Part shown: positions 7,999-16,594 of the stretch, piece by piece
Layout: each line of letters starts with the position of its first letter
Numbering within the stretch: position 1 is the stretch's first letter
Virus record (IMG/VR): IMGVR_UViG_3300033571_030147
Span: 1 to 37,203 of that record
Origin: a virus
DNA length: 37,203 bases
Reading direction: 5' to 3' (one strand)
Notes under the pieces: generated by a model
Databases searched by the model: none
What the model saw: the letters and a program-made list of their open reading frames with translations, nothing else
Told to the model about the DNA's origin: nothing
Made by a program: the position numbers and the translations under genes

Positions 7999-10900
7999 TT
8001 AACTCTCGACGATATGCACCGGGGTGTCGACGTCAATCTCCCCGCGGCGATAGGCGTTCATGGCGTCCTGCCGTGACTTGTATACCCTCGGCTTCTGTTT
8101 CTTGTCGACCCGGCTCGAAGCCAGGTAAACCCCGGTCTGATAGTCCCTGTTCGGAACAAAGTGGGCCTTGAAGCTTGCCGTCGAAAAGAGATTTTTGCTT
8201 GGAAGCATTTTTTCGACGGCTTCCTTGGCGGCGTCCTCGGTGCTGGGAACGTGATACTGCATCGCGTCCCCGTCAAAGTCGGCGCCAAAACCCTTGGTAA
8301 TGACCGGGTTAACCTCCATAACCTTGTTCTTGGTGAGCTTCGGATAAAACGCCATCATACCGTATCGATGGAGCACCGGCGCACGGTTAATGACGATCGG
8401 CCGGGACGACATCTGCGTGTTCAGCTCGTCGTACGCCGCCTTGTTGCGGTTTTCGACGGCGTCCAGCGCATTCATCCGGGGCATTCCGCGGCGCACCAGG
8501 CCCCGCACCACGAACGGCTTGTAGACCTCCCAGGCCTTGTCCTCGGGAAGCGCGACCTGGTCCATGTCGAGGTCCGGGTTCGGCGTAATAACTGCCCGCC
8601 CCACCAAGTCGACCGTGGTCGAGAGAAGCTTGCGCTGCACGGTGCCGTACTTGGGCGAACTGCCGAAGACGTGCTGCAAAAAGCCCTTCACACGGCGTTC
8701 CTGATTCTTGGGCTGCGTCGGATCGCCCAACCCGGAGACGGCCTTCATGGCGTCGTACAGGCCCAGCCGTTCGTCGCTGTATTCGCTCAGGGCGCCGGAG
8801 GCTTCCTTGAGCGTGTCGTTCGCGTCGAGCAGTTCCTTGTAGAGGTAATTCGCGTCGGCCACGAGCGGTAACTTTTTGGCGCCCATCGTGGAGACGGGCC
8901 GAAAAATCGGCGGGAGCACGCCGACCTTGCTCATCATCCAGTCCTTGGGATGGACGCCGGTCGATTCAGCGTTCTTGAGGTATCCCAGCTTCCGCACGGC
9001 GGCGTCGCGCAAAGTCTTGCGTCCCGATTTGATATCTAACCTGGCCTGCTCGATCGCCTTGGGCAGGTTGATCCGCCCCAGGGCGCCCTGGATGGCCTCC
9101 GGGCCGGTCTTGTCGAACAGCTGCACCTGCCCGGCGAGCACTCCGCGGAACTCTTTCTCGGTAAGCCCGAGCACCCGGCGGATTGGCTCCTCCATGACCG
9201 GGTTGGGCATCGGTTCGTGAAGCGTGATCTTGCTCCAGCGGTTGCCGCCGTGGCCGCCGGTGAGCGTTTCATCGAACAGGCCGCCCTTGATCGGCTTGAG
9301 CCGCCCCTTCCAGTCGACTGTCTCGGAGTTGGTGACCTCGCGGGCCCCGGCCAGCTCATCGATGTCGCGGTCGGTCACCGCCATGATGTGCGTCTTTGTC
9401 CCTTCGCGCACGGTGTTAATTCCAGCGCCCTTGAGCTGGTTAACAAACTTCTCGTAGACGTGCGGCACCTTGGGCAGCGGCGGAGTGTAGCCCGCCATGA
9501 ACTGCGACCAGTACTCGGGGTTCGCCTGCCCGCGGACCATCTTGGCGTCACGAATGACTTTGCCCGCGCCGTGGGAGAGCAGCGCGCCCAGGTCCAGCAT
9601 GCCGACGCGCTTGGCGCCCTCGCTGCCGCCCTTGGCCGGAGTGCCCTCCGCCGTGTAGCTGCTCATCGCGCGGCCTTGGCCCTTGGACTCCGCGGTGTGA
9701 TGGAGCTTCATGAAGAACCGGTTGCCGGTCAGCACGCTTTTGATCTTACGACCGGTTTCCGGATCCGTGACGTCCTCAGTATCGGAGAGGCCGTGCTTCC
9801 CAAGCTCGTTCTGGGCAAACTCTACGAGGTCCTGCGCGCTGTCGAAGTCTTTGAGTTTGAACGGCTGCCCGGTCTTCGCCGCAATCTTGCCGAGCGCCGC
9901 TTCGACGACCTGCGCCGGGTTCACGCGGGAGATCAGACCCAGCGGCGAAACAAGCACCTCGTACGGACTGCCGTCCTTGTCTTGTGGCATGCGGTGGTCT
10001 GGAACAATGTCGGCTACCACGCCCTTGTCGCCGTAGCGCCCCGTAAGTTTGTCGCCCACCTGCATTTCGGCCTGGCTCTTCACAACGACCGAGACGCCCT
10101 TGTCGGTGTGCTCAACGTCGGTAACCACGCCCGGCGAGTGGTGCTCCCAAGTCAGCGTCTCGTTCATGAAGTTTCCCGCCCGGCCGCGATGCACCTTGCC
10201 GTAGGTTGTCTCCTTGGCCTTGGCCTGGAGGATCAGCGGGTCGCCGTAGTTCACGACCGTGCCCTTCTTGATCGCGCCCTTGTCGTCGAAGTTCTCGAGC
10301 TGCTTCTTGTCGTACTCGCCCGGAAACAGCGCAACGAACGCCTTCTTCCCGACGTGGCTGTTCTCGGTCCACTCAGCCTCGTGCTGGTACATGTGCTCGC
10401 TGGTGAGCTTCTTGGCCGCCGATTCCGAGATCACCACGGCGTCTTCGTAGTTTTTCCCCTGGTACGGCAAATAGGCGACACGTAAGTTCTTGCCCATCGC
10501 CGCTGTGCCGCTAGGGTCCGTGAAGTTCGAGTGGGCCAGAAGCTGCCCCGGCTTAATCACGTCGCCTGGCTTCACGACCGGCGTCTGGTGCCAGAATGTC
10601 TTCCGGTTAAAGGGCATGTCGTTGTACAGGTCGATCTCGTGCTTCTTGCCCTCACGATCGCGCAGCACGATCATGCCCGGCTCGGCCGAAACGACCTGGC
10701 CGTGAAACTGGGCCTTCACGGCGCCGAGCTTCTCGCCCATCTCGTCCTCGTGGGACACGCCGTCCTTGTCGACGACGGCCGACTGCACGAGCGGCGCCTC
10801 GGCTCCCGAGAGCGGCAGCGCCTGGGTAAACATGCGGCTGGCCATCACCGCGCGCTGGCCCTTCATCATGCTCTTCAGCGGAACCATGTTCGAAAGCGCG

Positions 10901-12414
10901 GAGAACGTGCTGTCCATGTTGGGCAGCGAGAACTGGACTTCCTCACGCGGCACGTACTGCATCTTGCCGCCAACGAGTGCCGCGACCATCGGCATGTCGG
11001 TCTTTTCCTCGCCCGGAAAAGCGAGCGGCGTCTCGGCCAGCTCGCCTGGCGTCTTCATCTCTGTCTCGCCGGTCTGTATGTTCACGACCGGCGTGTAGAT
11101 CTTGCCGTCGGTGCCCTTCATGGCGCCGCGGGCAAAACGCATGTCGACGCCCACCTTGCCAGACTCTGGCGTGCGCAGGAAGTCCACAAAGCCCAGGTGG
11201 CTGGGCTGCACAGAGCGCGACTCTTGGGGCACGGCGTCAAGCGAGCCGATGCCGCCCTCGCCCATGCGAGTCACGCGGCCCTGGTGGTCGAAAATCTCGG
11301 CCGGGTTGATTTCCTCGAGCGAACTGCCCAACCCAGAGCCAATCAGCGCGGCCTGGATGGCCTTGTTGAACACGCCGGTCGGGACGTGGTCAAGGTTCTT
11401 CTTAGCCGTCGCCTTCCAGAGCAACTTGCGCAGCGCCTGCTTGTCTTTGGTGAACCGTTCGGAGATCAGATCCTCGGGCCCAACGATGCTTTGATACGCC
11501 ATTGCGTCACGGTCATCGGGGTCGGCCTCTTTGCGATTGAGGGCGATGAGCTTTTTCGTAATGTCGAGAATTGCTTCGGGGGTAAGGTTCTTGTATTCCT
11601 TGCCAAGAGTGCGCCGCGTAACGTCGGGGTCGAGTTCCATGCGGGCAAACTCGTCCGCAATTGCCTTTTGCTTGGCAGCTGCGTCGATGCCGGGAGTCTG
11701 CCGGTAGACCAAACGCTGGTAGAGCTTGTCGAGCGTTCCCGCATCGCCCTTCTCCATGTTGACGGCGGTGATCTCGTTGCCCCAAGCGGCGCGGATGTCG
11801 GAGTCCTTGGCGCCCATCGCCTTGAGCAGCGGCATCAGCGGAATCTTCGCCTGGCCGATGTTGATGTTCATCACGCCGGTCTTCGGGTCGAGGAAGTACC
11901 GGTGCATGCGCCCCTTGCCGGGCAGCACGTTGACGTGGGCCTCCAGCTCGCCGTTGTCCTTCTCGCGGGTGTAGACGCCCGCCTTGAGCCGCATCTGGTG
12001 GGCCAGGGTGTACTCGACACCCCGGTTCACGAACGTGCCAGAGTCGGTGAGATACGGCACGTGGGCGATCGTCTGCTGCCGGGTGGCGATCGGCGCACCG
12101 GTGGTGTTGTCGATCAGGTTCCAGGTGCCCGTGAGCCGCCGATGGAGCGAGTTGCCCGTGAGCACGGCCTTCTTTTGATCGGCCTTGGTGAACCTTTCCG
12201 GCCCGGTGTATGCGACGTTCGCAAGCTGCAGCGTGTAGAGGTCGTTCTTGATCGGCTCGAGAGAAGAAGCGCTCTGCAGCGCCCGATCAAAGATGTTGGT
12301 GCGCAGCGCGCCGATGTCACCGAACGAGCGCGTCTGCAGCGGCGCTTGTGGTTGCGGCGTCGGCGTGATGGGCGCAGGCGGACCGGAGAGGATCGAGTCT
12401 GGCATTGCGCTCAC
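7999..12414 (-). CDS. RNA polymerase beta subunit fused to N-terminal half of beta-prime
   Basis: 1471 residues. The beta part spans about 1-975. GTFVNRGVEYTLAHQ (126-140) matches the bacterial fork-region block. AYLPYQGKNYEDAVVISES (647-665) and VGDKLTGRYGDKGVV (786-800) carry the two active-site lysines (K789, K797). KLHHTAESKGQGR (903-915) is the beta clamp motif. The beta-prime part runs from about 1015: GLFDETLTGG, LPPIFRPV (1167-1174), INRAPVLHRYG (1342-1352), and the Mg-binding catalytic loop GADFDGDAM (1377-1385; D1379, D1381, D1383). The chain ends about 85 residues later, and beta-prime continues in the gene at 5137-7017. I see no Cys in the whole chain, so the N-terminal zinc ribbon of beta-prime is missing. 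The first ~30 residues are Pro-rich. GTG start 12414 overlaps the upstream stop as GTGA; ATG 12405 is an alternative. Confidence 0.96.
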   Translation of the reverse strand: MSAMPDSILSGPPAPITPTPQPQAPLQTRSFGDIGALRTNIFDRALQSASSLEPIKNDLYTLQLANVAYTGPERFTKADQKKAVLTGNSLHRRLTGTWNLIDNTTGAPIATRQQTIAHVPYLTDSGTFVNRGVEYTLAHQMRLKAGVYTREKDNGELEAHVNVLPGKGRMHRYFLDPKTGVMNINIGQAKIPLMPLLKAMGAKDSDIRAAWGNEITAVNMEKGDAGTLDKLYQRLVYRQTPGIDAAAKQKAIADEFARMELDPDVTRRTLGKEYKNLTPEAILDITKKLIALNRKEADPDDRDAMAYQSIVGPEDLISERFTKDKQALRKLLWKATAKKNLDHVPTGVFNKAIQAALIGSGLGSSLEEINPAEIFDHQGRVTRMGEGGIGSLDAVPQESRSVQPSHLGFVDFLRTPESGKVGVDMRFARGAMKGTDGKIYTPVVNIQTGETEMKTPGELAETPLAFPGEEKTDMPMVAALVGGKMQYVPREEVQFSLPNMDSTFSALSNMVPLKSMMKGQRAVMASRMFTQALPLSGAEAPLVQSAVVDKDGVSHEDEMGEKLGAVKAQFHGQVVSAEPGMIVLRDREGKKHEIDLYNDMPFNRKTFWHQTPVVKPGDVIKPGQLLAHSNFTDPSGTAAMGKNLRVAYLPYQGKNYEDAVVISESAAKKLTSEHMYQHEAEWTENSHVGKKAFVALFPGEYDKKQLENFDDKGAIKKGTVVNYGDPLILQAKAKETTYGKVHRGRAGNFMNETLTWEHHSPGVVTDVEHTDKGVSVVVKSQAEMQVGDKLTGRYGDKGVVADIVPDHRMPQDKDGSPYEVLVSPLGLISRVNPAQVVEAALGKIAAKTGQPFKLKDFDSAQDLVEFAQNELGKHGLSDTEDVTDPETGRKIKSVLTGNRFFMKLHHTAESKGQGRAMSSYTAEGTPAKGGSEGAKRVGMLDLGALLSHGAGKVIRDAKMVRGQANPEYWSQFMAGYTPPLPKVPHVYEKFVNQLKGAGINTVREGTKTHIMAVTDRDIDELAGAREVTNSETVDWKGRLKPIKGGLFDETLTGGHGGNRWSKITLHEPMPNPVMEEPIRRVLGLTEKEFRGVLAGQVQLFDKTGPEAIQGALGRINLPKAIEQARLDIKSGRKTLRDAAVRKLGYLKNAESTGVHPKDWMMSKVGVLPPIFRPVSTMGAKKLPLVADANYLYKELLDANDTLKEASGALSEYSDERLGLYDAMKAVSGLGDPTQPKNQERRVKGFLQHVFGSSPKYGTVQRKLLSTTVDLVGRAVITPNPDLDMDQVALPEDKAWEVYKPFVVRGLVRRGMPRMNALDAVENRNKAAYDELNTQMSSRPIVINRAPVLHRYGMMAFYPKLTKNKVMEVNPVITKGFGADFDGDAMQYHVPSTEDAAKEAVEKMLPSKNLFSTASFKAHFVPNRDYQTGVYLASSRVDKKQKPRVYKSRQDAMNAYRRGEIDVDTPVHIVES

Positions 12415-13328
12415 TCATCGCTGCTTTGTTCTGCCAGCTGCTTAACCTTCACAAGTTCTTCCGGGTCAACCCACATCGTCGGCAGGCCCTTCATGCGCGC
12501 GCGCGATGCCTGGGCCTTGGCCAGGTTTTCGCCGCGGGTCTTCGCTGCCGTCTGGTCGTACATGTACTTCGCGCCAATGCCGCCCGCGCCGAGTCCGGCC
12601 AGCAGCATGGACGTCAAAGCCACGCGGGGCGCCGAATCCGTGCCAATTTCCAACAAACCGTCCAGCCAGCCCTCGGCGCGCTTTTCCTGATAACGGGCAT
12701 ACAGCTTGTCGAGCGCGGCGGCTTCCTTGCCCGCGAGAATGGCGTGATACCGGGCGCGGGCCTCTTCGACTTCGTCGGTCGCGTCGTCCTTCTGCTTCTT
12801 TGCCATGATCGAGTTGATCAGCTTGCCGCCGCCGTACAGGGCGCCCAGGCCCAGGCCGGTGCCGAGCGTCGTGGCGACCGCACCGCGCAGCATGTTGGGA
12901 TCTTTGGGCGCGGCGCCAGCTTCACCCAGCGACTTGAACAGCCTGGGGAAAGAGTCAACAATCGCGCCCGGCACGGATCCGACACCGCTGACGATTTGGT
13001 CGAGAACAGCCGCCTTCTCCTGCGGCGCCTCAAGCGGCGACTTGGCCATGACCGGCGAACCCGCGGCAATGTTTTGGTACTTCCGCTCCTTCTTGCCGGT
13101 CGGCTTCAGGCCGCGGAGCAGGTGGTAGAGCGCCAGGCCGCCCATGCCGACGCCGCCCGTGAGCGCCATCGTGTTGAGCAGGGTCTGGCCGTGCTGCTGA
13201 TTCCACTTGGCTGTATCCGCAGCGGTTACAGCCTCCCGCGCCTTGTTAAACATCTGCGTGGCCGGGCTGGTGGACTCGCCGAGAAAATAGCTGGTCCAGT
13301 TCGAAGCGCTTTGTTTGGTTTCTGCCAT
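12411..13328 (-). CDS. Membrane-type protein with Gly-rich hydrophobic segments, probable virion protein
   Basis: 305 residues, ATG at 13328. Three Gly/Ala/Leu-rich hydrophobic segments are visible: about 55-72 (MALTGGVGMGGLALYHLL), about 148-170 (AVATTLGTGLGLGALYGG) and about 240-258 (LTSMLLAGLGAGGIGAKYMY). They are separated by charged helical regions. Such glycine-zipper segments are common in phage proteins that enter the host membrane on genome delivery. No enzymatic motif is visible. It sits directly upstream of, and overlaps by 4 bases, the polymerase fusion gene. A virion ejection or membrane-anchoring role is inference. Confidence 0.8.
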   Translation of the reverse strand: MAETKQSASNWTSYFLGESTSPATQMFNKAREAVTAADTAKWNQQHGQTLLNTMALTGGVGMGGLALYHLLRGLKPTGKKERKYQNIAAGSPVMAKSPLEAPQEKAAVLDQIVSGVGSVPGAIVDSFPRLFKSLGEAGAAPKDPNMLRGAVATTLGTGLGLGALYGGGKLINSIMAKKQKDDATDEVEEARARYHAILAGKEAAALDKLYARYQEKRAEGWLDGLLEIGTDSAPRVALTSMLLAGLGAGGIGAKYMYDQTAAKTRGENLAKAQASRARMKGLPTMWVDPEELVKVKQLAEQSSDE

Positions 13329-13331
13329 GGT

Positions 13332-13682
13332 TTACTGCCTCGGTGGAATCATTCCGTAAACCTGGAACCATTCCATCCACACGCGAAAGTGTTTTTTCTC
13401 GTCGTCCCAGTTGTCGGACCGTTTCACGAGCCGGTACCAACCGTTCACTATCTTATCATTTACGTCGTCAAAATCGGCCTTCTGATCCGGCTCCCACAGC
13501 TCAAACATCCGCGATTTGAAGTCGAATCGGAGATCGAGGTTGTCGAGCTCTTCTTTCTTGAGATCGTTGACCTGGCCGCGCGGCCCAAGCACCGGAAAGC
13601 CGTCCATCGTGCCCGGCCAGTTAAGCACGGAATCTCCGTGCTGCGGCCCAGCCATTTCGCCGTGATACTTGCGCATGCTCAC
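13332..13682 (-). CDS. Small hypothetical protein rich in Trp and Asp
   Basis: 116 residues from a GTG at 13682, with GAGGA 7 bases upstream. An ATG two codons later is an alternative. Features are a Trp/Asp/Lys-rich C-terminal half (FELWEPDQKADFDDVNDK, RVWMEWFQVYGM) and no hydrophobic segment, so it is probably a soluble globular protein. It ends 3 bases before the next gene. I do not recognise a family. Confidence 0.75.
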   Translation of the reverse strand: MSMRKYHGEMAGPQHGDSVLNWPGTMDGFPVLGPRGQVNDLKKEELDNLDLRFDFKSRMFELWEPDQKADFDDVNDKIVNGWYRLVKRSDNWDDEKKHFRVWMEWFQVYGMIPPRQ

Positions 13683-13692
13683 GCAACAATCC

Positions 13693-14025
13693 TCACATGC
13701 CGGGGCGATATTGCTTCATCCGTCGACGCGCCTTTAACCGATCGCCCATCACGCGATAGGTGTGGGCGAGTTCCTGCGCCTTGATTTCGTCATCGGAGAG
13801 TTTCGGCTCCATCAGCTTGGCCGTGCCGTAACCGAGCGCGCCGCCGCCAAGAAGTCCAAGGCCGATCGGCACGCCGTACAGCGCAGTCAGTGCGCCCGTA
13901 AGTTTGCCCTCAGCGGCTTTTTCAGCCAGGTCGAGCCGCGAGGCGAGCTTTTCGCCCGTCAGGCCCTCTTCGGCGCAACGGGTCAAAAAGCCGAGTTTGA
14001 ACGCGTCCTTGTTTTCGTCGGACAT
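13693..14025 (-). CDS. Small single-span membrane protein with N-terminal FLTRCAEEGL motif
   Basis: 110 residues. I chose the ATG at 14025 because AGGAGA lies just upstream and the start overlaps the preceding stop by one base. The open frame extends further but without a ribosome binding site. The N-terminus DAFKLGFLTRCAEEGLT resembles a short helix I associate with small virion-linked proteins of large phages. A Gly-rich hydrophobic segment (ALYGVPIGLGLLGGGALGYG) spans residues about 47-66, followed by a basic tail (KARRRMKQYRPGM). A virion or membrane role is inference. Confidence 0.75.
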   Translation of the reverse strand: MSDENKDAFKLGFLTRCAEEGLTGEKLASRLDLAEKAAEGKLTGALTALYGVPIGLGLLGGGALGYGTAKLMEPKLSDDEIKAQELAHTYRVMGDRLKARRRMKQYRPGM

Positions 14026-14516
14026 CAGAAATCTCCTGGCAAGATCAGTTTCTTGGGGTTGGTCTGCCCGGCCGAGAAGTCTGGTGTGACGTACTTTCCG
14101 GTGTCTTTGCCCAGCGGCAAAGCGCCCGGCAGCGCCGTGGTGAAATTCGCCGCGGTTGCCATCGACACCCGACCTCGCTTGTGCGGCCGGTGACGCGAAA
14201 ACCAGGCGGCGACCTCCGGATCGTTCCGGTCGCCCTGCTCCTTCGCATCCTTGCAACACTCCACCATGTTCTCAATTGCCTGCTGTAACTCCAAACGATC
14301 GGCCAGGATCCAGGCCTTTCCAGGGTTTTTTACGGCTTGCTCGCGAAGCCGCTTGGTTTCGTCCGAGAGCGCCTGGGCGCGCTGGAGAAACTCCTTGCGG
14401 GTGAGGACGATGAACGAGCCGTCTTCCTCGTCGTGAAGGCAGATAAAGCCGTTTTTGGCGTAAAACTTCAGGTCGCGCCAGGAGTAGCACTTACCGACTG
14501 TGTTCTCGACAGGCAT
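14025..14516 (-). CDS. Hypothetical protein, 163 aa
   Basis: The ATG at 14516 is 3 bases from the upstream stop. The N-terminal half is globular, with four Cys across the protein (GKCYSWRDLKFYAKNGFICL; ENMVECCKDAKEQ) and a charged helical middle (RKEFLQRAQALSDETKRLRE). The C-terminal ~45 residues are Gly/Pro/Thr-rich and look extended. I recognise no domain. It belongs to the tightly packed run leading into the polymerase genes. Confidence 0.75.
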   Translation of the reverse strand: MPVENTVGKCYSWRDLKFYAKNGFICLHDEEDGSFIVLTRKEFLQRAQALSDETKRLREQAVKNPGKAWILADRLELQQAIENMVECCKDAKEQGDRNDPEVAAWFSRHRPHKRGRVSMATAANFTTALPGALPLGKDTGKYVTPDFSAGQTNPKKLILPGDF

Positions 14517-14519
14517 TAC

Positions 14520-15020
14520 TTACCTTCTCCGAAAGACGCGCCTAGACGGCACTGGCGCCGTGACGAACGGAACTCCCATGAGCGGCGCCGCAGGCGCCGC
14601 TTTTTCTACGGGACAGGCTCCAGTCGCGCAAGGCGCGTGCGGCACAATAACTGGCGCGGCTGCAGCAGTCTTAGGCGCTGGCGCAGGCGGAACAACCGAC
14701 GTTTGTTGCGGCTTAGCAAACGGGCCCGGCGGCAACGTCGACTTCGCGCGGGGCAGCGCGGCAGGCGCCGCTAGCGGCTGACAGGTCGGGCACTTCGTCC
14801 ACTCGTGGCCGTCGCCGGAGCGGACTCGGCCGGTGCCTTTGCAGGTCGGACAATTCGGATCAATGGGCTGCGGTTCGGGCTTGTCGGGCTGGGGCGCCGC
14901 AGGAAGCAGAGCAGCATAAGCAGCCTCTGCAGCGACCATGCCGATATAGTCGGGGGTTGGTGCGGGGTCGGCATAGGACACCACCGGCGCGAACAGCATG
15001 ATGTAAAGCCACTCGATCAT
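14520..15020 (-). CDS. Exported Pro/Ala-rich protein with DnaJ-like zinc ribbon motif
   Basis: 166 residues starting with a short hydrophobic leader (MIEWLYIMLFAPVVSYA, possible signal peptide with cleavage near residue 17). Residues about 57-80 contain CPTCKGTGRVRSGDG followed by KCPTC, which is the C-x-x-C-x-G-x-G plus C-x-x-C arrangement of one DnaJ-type zinc-binding unit. The rest is Pro/Ala-rich and likely disordered, with another Cys pair (ATGACPV) near the C-terminus. The role is unknown. The zinc-ribbon call rests on the visible cysteines, and partner or substrate binding is only inferred. Confidence 0.75.
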   Translation of the reverse strand: MIEWLYIMLFAPVVSYADPAPTPDYIGMVAAEAAYAALLPAAPQPDKPEPQPIDPNCPTCKGTGRVRSGDGHEWTKCPTCQPLAAPAALPRAKSTLPPGPFAKPQQTSVVPPAPAPKTAAAAPVIVPHAPCATGACPVEKAAPAAPLMGVPFVTAPVPSRRVFRRR

Positions 15021-15043
15021 GTTACCGTCTCCCGTGCGAGGAG

Positions 15044-16069
15044 TTAAATGTTGCCCAGCGCGCCCCAGTTGCGCAGCGGTTTGCGCTTCCAGCCGTTAAA
15101 GCTCGAGAAGGCGATCGCGTCGCGGTTCTTCAGGTCGCTCCAGCGCGCCCAGAAGGCGCCGATGGGGATCAGGAGGTTCGTATCCATGATCTTGCGACTT
15201 CCGTCATTCCAATTTCCCCAACTGTTTTGGACGCAAATCAGGGGCTCTTTGTAAACCTCGATAATCTCGGGGCGCTCATCAACCGCAATGTAGGCCATCG
15301 CGTGCGCCCAGCCCTTTGCCGTGCGTCGCGACACGCCATTTGCGTCACGCTCCGACGAGAACGACTCGCCGCCGCAGGAGCTAATTCCGTAACCGTTCGC
15401 GAGCATGTCGCGAACCTCTTCGTAACTCTCGAGCACCGTGGTCGAGCGGATCAGGTGCTGCTGACCGATCTTGAGCCAGGACTCCGGCGGCGTGCGCGAA
15501 CCGTAAAGCCCGGCGTTGCGCGAAGAGTACGTTTCGAAGTCGACGTTAATCTCGGGATACGCCCTGCGAATCCAGAGACCCGATTCCTTCATGACGACCC
15601 GAGCGGCGTCCGAGCAGAACCAGCCGTCCCCGCCATGACGGCGCCAGTTGTAAATCGCCTCGGTGCTGAGCACGCCGTTCAGTCGGGCCTTGTCGGAGAT
15701 CTCCGGCGCGCCTTCGACGTTACCAGTCTCCTCGTCGGCCAGTCCGCTGGTAATGTCGGTGCACATCGTGACCAGCCCGGCGTTGCGGGTCGACCACGAA
15801 ACGCAGTCGCCGCGTCCCTGGGCGCCACCCGGGAGGCAGTCCGGGTAGAGCGACAGAACGTCCAGGAACGGGGCGCTGAGCTTTCCCTTGCCGGTTTCCT
15901 GAAGACCGTAGGCCGCGCAGGCCATCGCGCCTTCAGGAAGGCCGCCTGCCTCCGCAATGGCGGCCTTGAGCATGTCCGTATGCTCAGGGTCGCACATCGC
16001 GCCGACGAAACCCTCTTCGTAGGCCTTCTGTACGTCGAAAACCGATTCAAAGAAAACTTCGCCGTCCAT
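15044..16069 (-). CDS. Papain-like cysteine protease (C1-type)
   Basis: 341 residues, ATG at 16069. All parts of a papain-type active site are visible in the right order: oxyanion Gln and nucleophile in QGRGDCVSW (Q84, C89), catalytic His in WAHAMAY (H256) and Asn in VQNSWGNW (N282). The C-terminal ~30 residues resemble the usual closing strands. I see no signal peptide and no long inhibitory propeptide: about 80 residues precede the Cys, mostly helical. Papain-fold enzymes cleave peptide bonds, and in phages could mature virion proteins or attack host envelope protein. The matrixin protease is two genes upstream in the same run. The catalytic fold is well supported; the substrate is unknown. 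Confidence 0.9.
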   Translation of the reverse strand: MDGEVFFESVFDVQKAYEEGFVGAMCDPEHTDMLKAAIAEAGGLPEGAMACAAYGLQETGKGKLSAPFLDVLSLYPDCLPGGAQGRGDCVSWSTRNAGLVTMCTDITSGLADEETGNVEGAPEISDKARLNGVLSTEAIYNWRRHGGDGWFCSDAARVVMKESGLWIRRAYPEINVDFETYSSRNAGLYGSRTPPESWLKIGQQHLIRSTTVLESYEEVRDMLANGYGISSCGGESFSSERDANGVSRRTAKGWAHAMAYIAVDERPEIIEVYKEPLICVQNSWGNWNDGSRKIMDTNLLIPIGAFWARWSDLKNRDAIAFSSFNGWKRKPLRNWGALGNI

Positions 16070-16090
16070 GGCAACCTCCGGTTACTTCGT

Positions 16091-16585
16091 TCAGGCGTTG
16101 TCCGACGGAGTCTCAGGTTCTTCGCCCTCGTCCTCCTCGACCTCAACCTCTTCCTCCTCGGCCACGAGCGTCACACCGAACGCGCCGGGCTGCGCCGGGG
16201 GCAGCGTGTCGCTGGCCACGAACTCAAGCACCGCGGGCTCCGAGCGGTTGCCCGCGTCGTCGACGTCGACGAGCGTGAGAAGGACCTTGTCGTTCTGCTT
16301 CGCCCGGATTTCACCGAGATCCGTGGAATCAGCCGAGAAGACCACGAATTCGTCCGGCGAGCCGACGCCATTCACGGCGACGACCAGCTGGCGCTCCACC
16401 ACGTCCTTGTCGACCACCGGGCCGACGGAAACCTTGTACACAAGCACATCTGCCATAACATCTCTCCCGATTTGACTGGTTTTCAACTCTACCGGCGTTG
16501 GAACAGTTTTAACGTCTGTTAACCACCACGCGATGATTAACGCCAACGCGTAAACAACAAGTATGGTGACAAACGCTGTGTTCAT
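16091..16585 (-). CDS. Membrane-anchored beta-domain protein with acidic tail and possible internal start
   Basis: 164 residues from ATG 16585 (AGGGG shortly upstream). Residues 5-22 form a membrane segment (FVTILVVYALALIIAWWL). A beta-rich domain follows (VDDAGNRSEPAVLEF; DTLPPAQPGAFGVTLV), resembling a single fibronectin-III or Ig-like module, then an acidic Glu-rich tail. A second in-frame ATG at 16456 has its own strong GGGAGA 6 bases upstream and would give a 121-residue soluble form lacking the membrane segment. Ig-like modules are common on phage virions. Which start is used, or both, cannot be told from sequence. Confidence 0.78.
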   Translation of the reverse strand: MNTAFVTILVVYALALIIAWWLTDVKTVPTPVELKTSQIGRDVMADVLVYKVSVGPVVDKDVVERQLVVAVNGVGSPDEFVVFSADSTDLGEIRAKQNDKVLLTLVDVDDAGNRSEPAVLEFVASDTLPPAQPGAFGVTLVAEEEEVEVEEDEGEEPETPSDNA

Positions 16586-16594
16586 CGGGGCCCC

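Noticed and set aside
10531-12690. 719-residue open frame on the plus strand, and other long plus-strand frames (for example 34827-36695, 26462-27829, 9217-10485)
   Set aside because: They lie antisense to recognisable genes in GC-rich DNA, where stops are rare on the opposite strand. Their compositions are Arg/His/Val-heavy with no domain.
13693-14259. 188-residue version of the small FLTRCAEEGL protein
   Set aside because: The upstream extension overlaps the previous gene in another frame, lacks a ribosome binding site and is Arg/Gly/Ala shadow-like.
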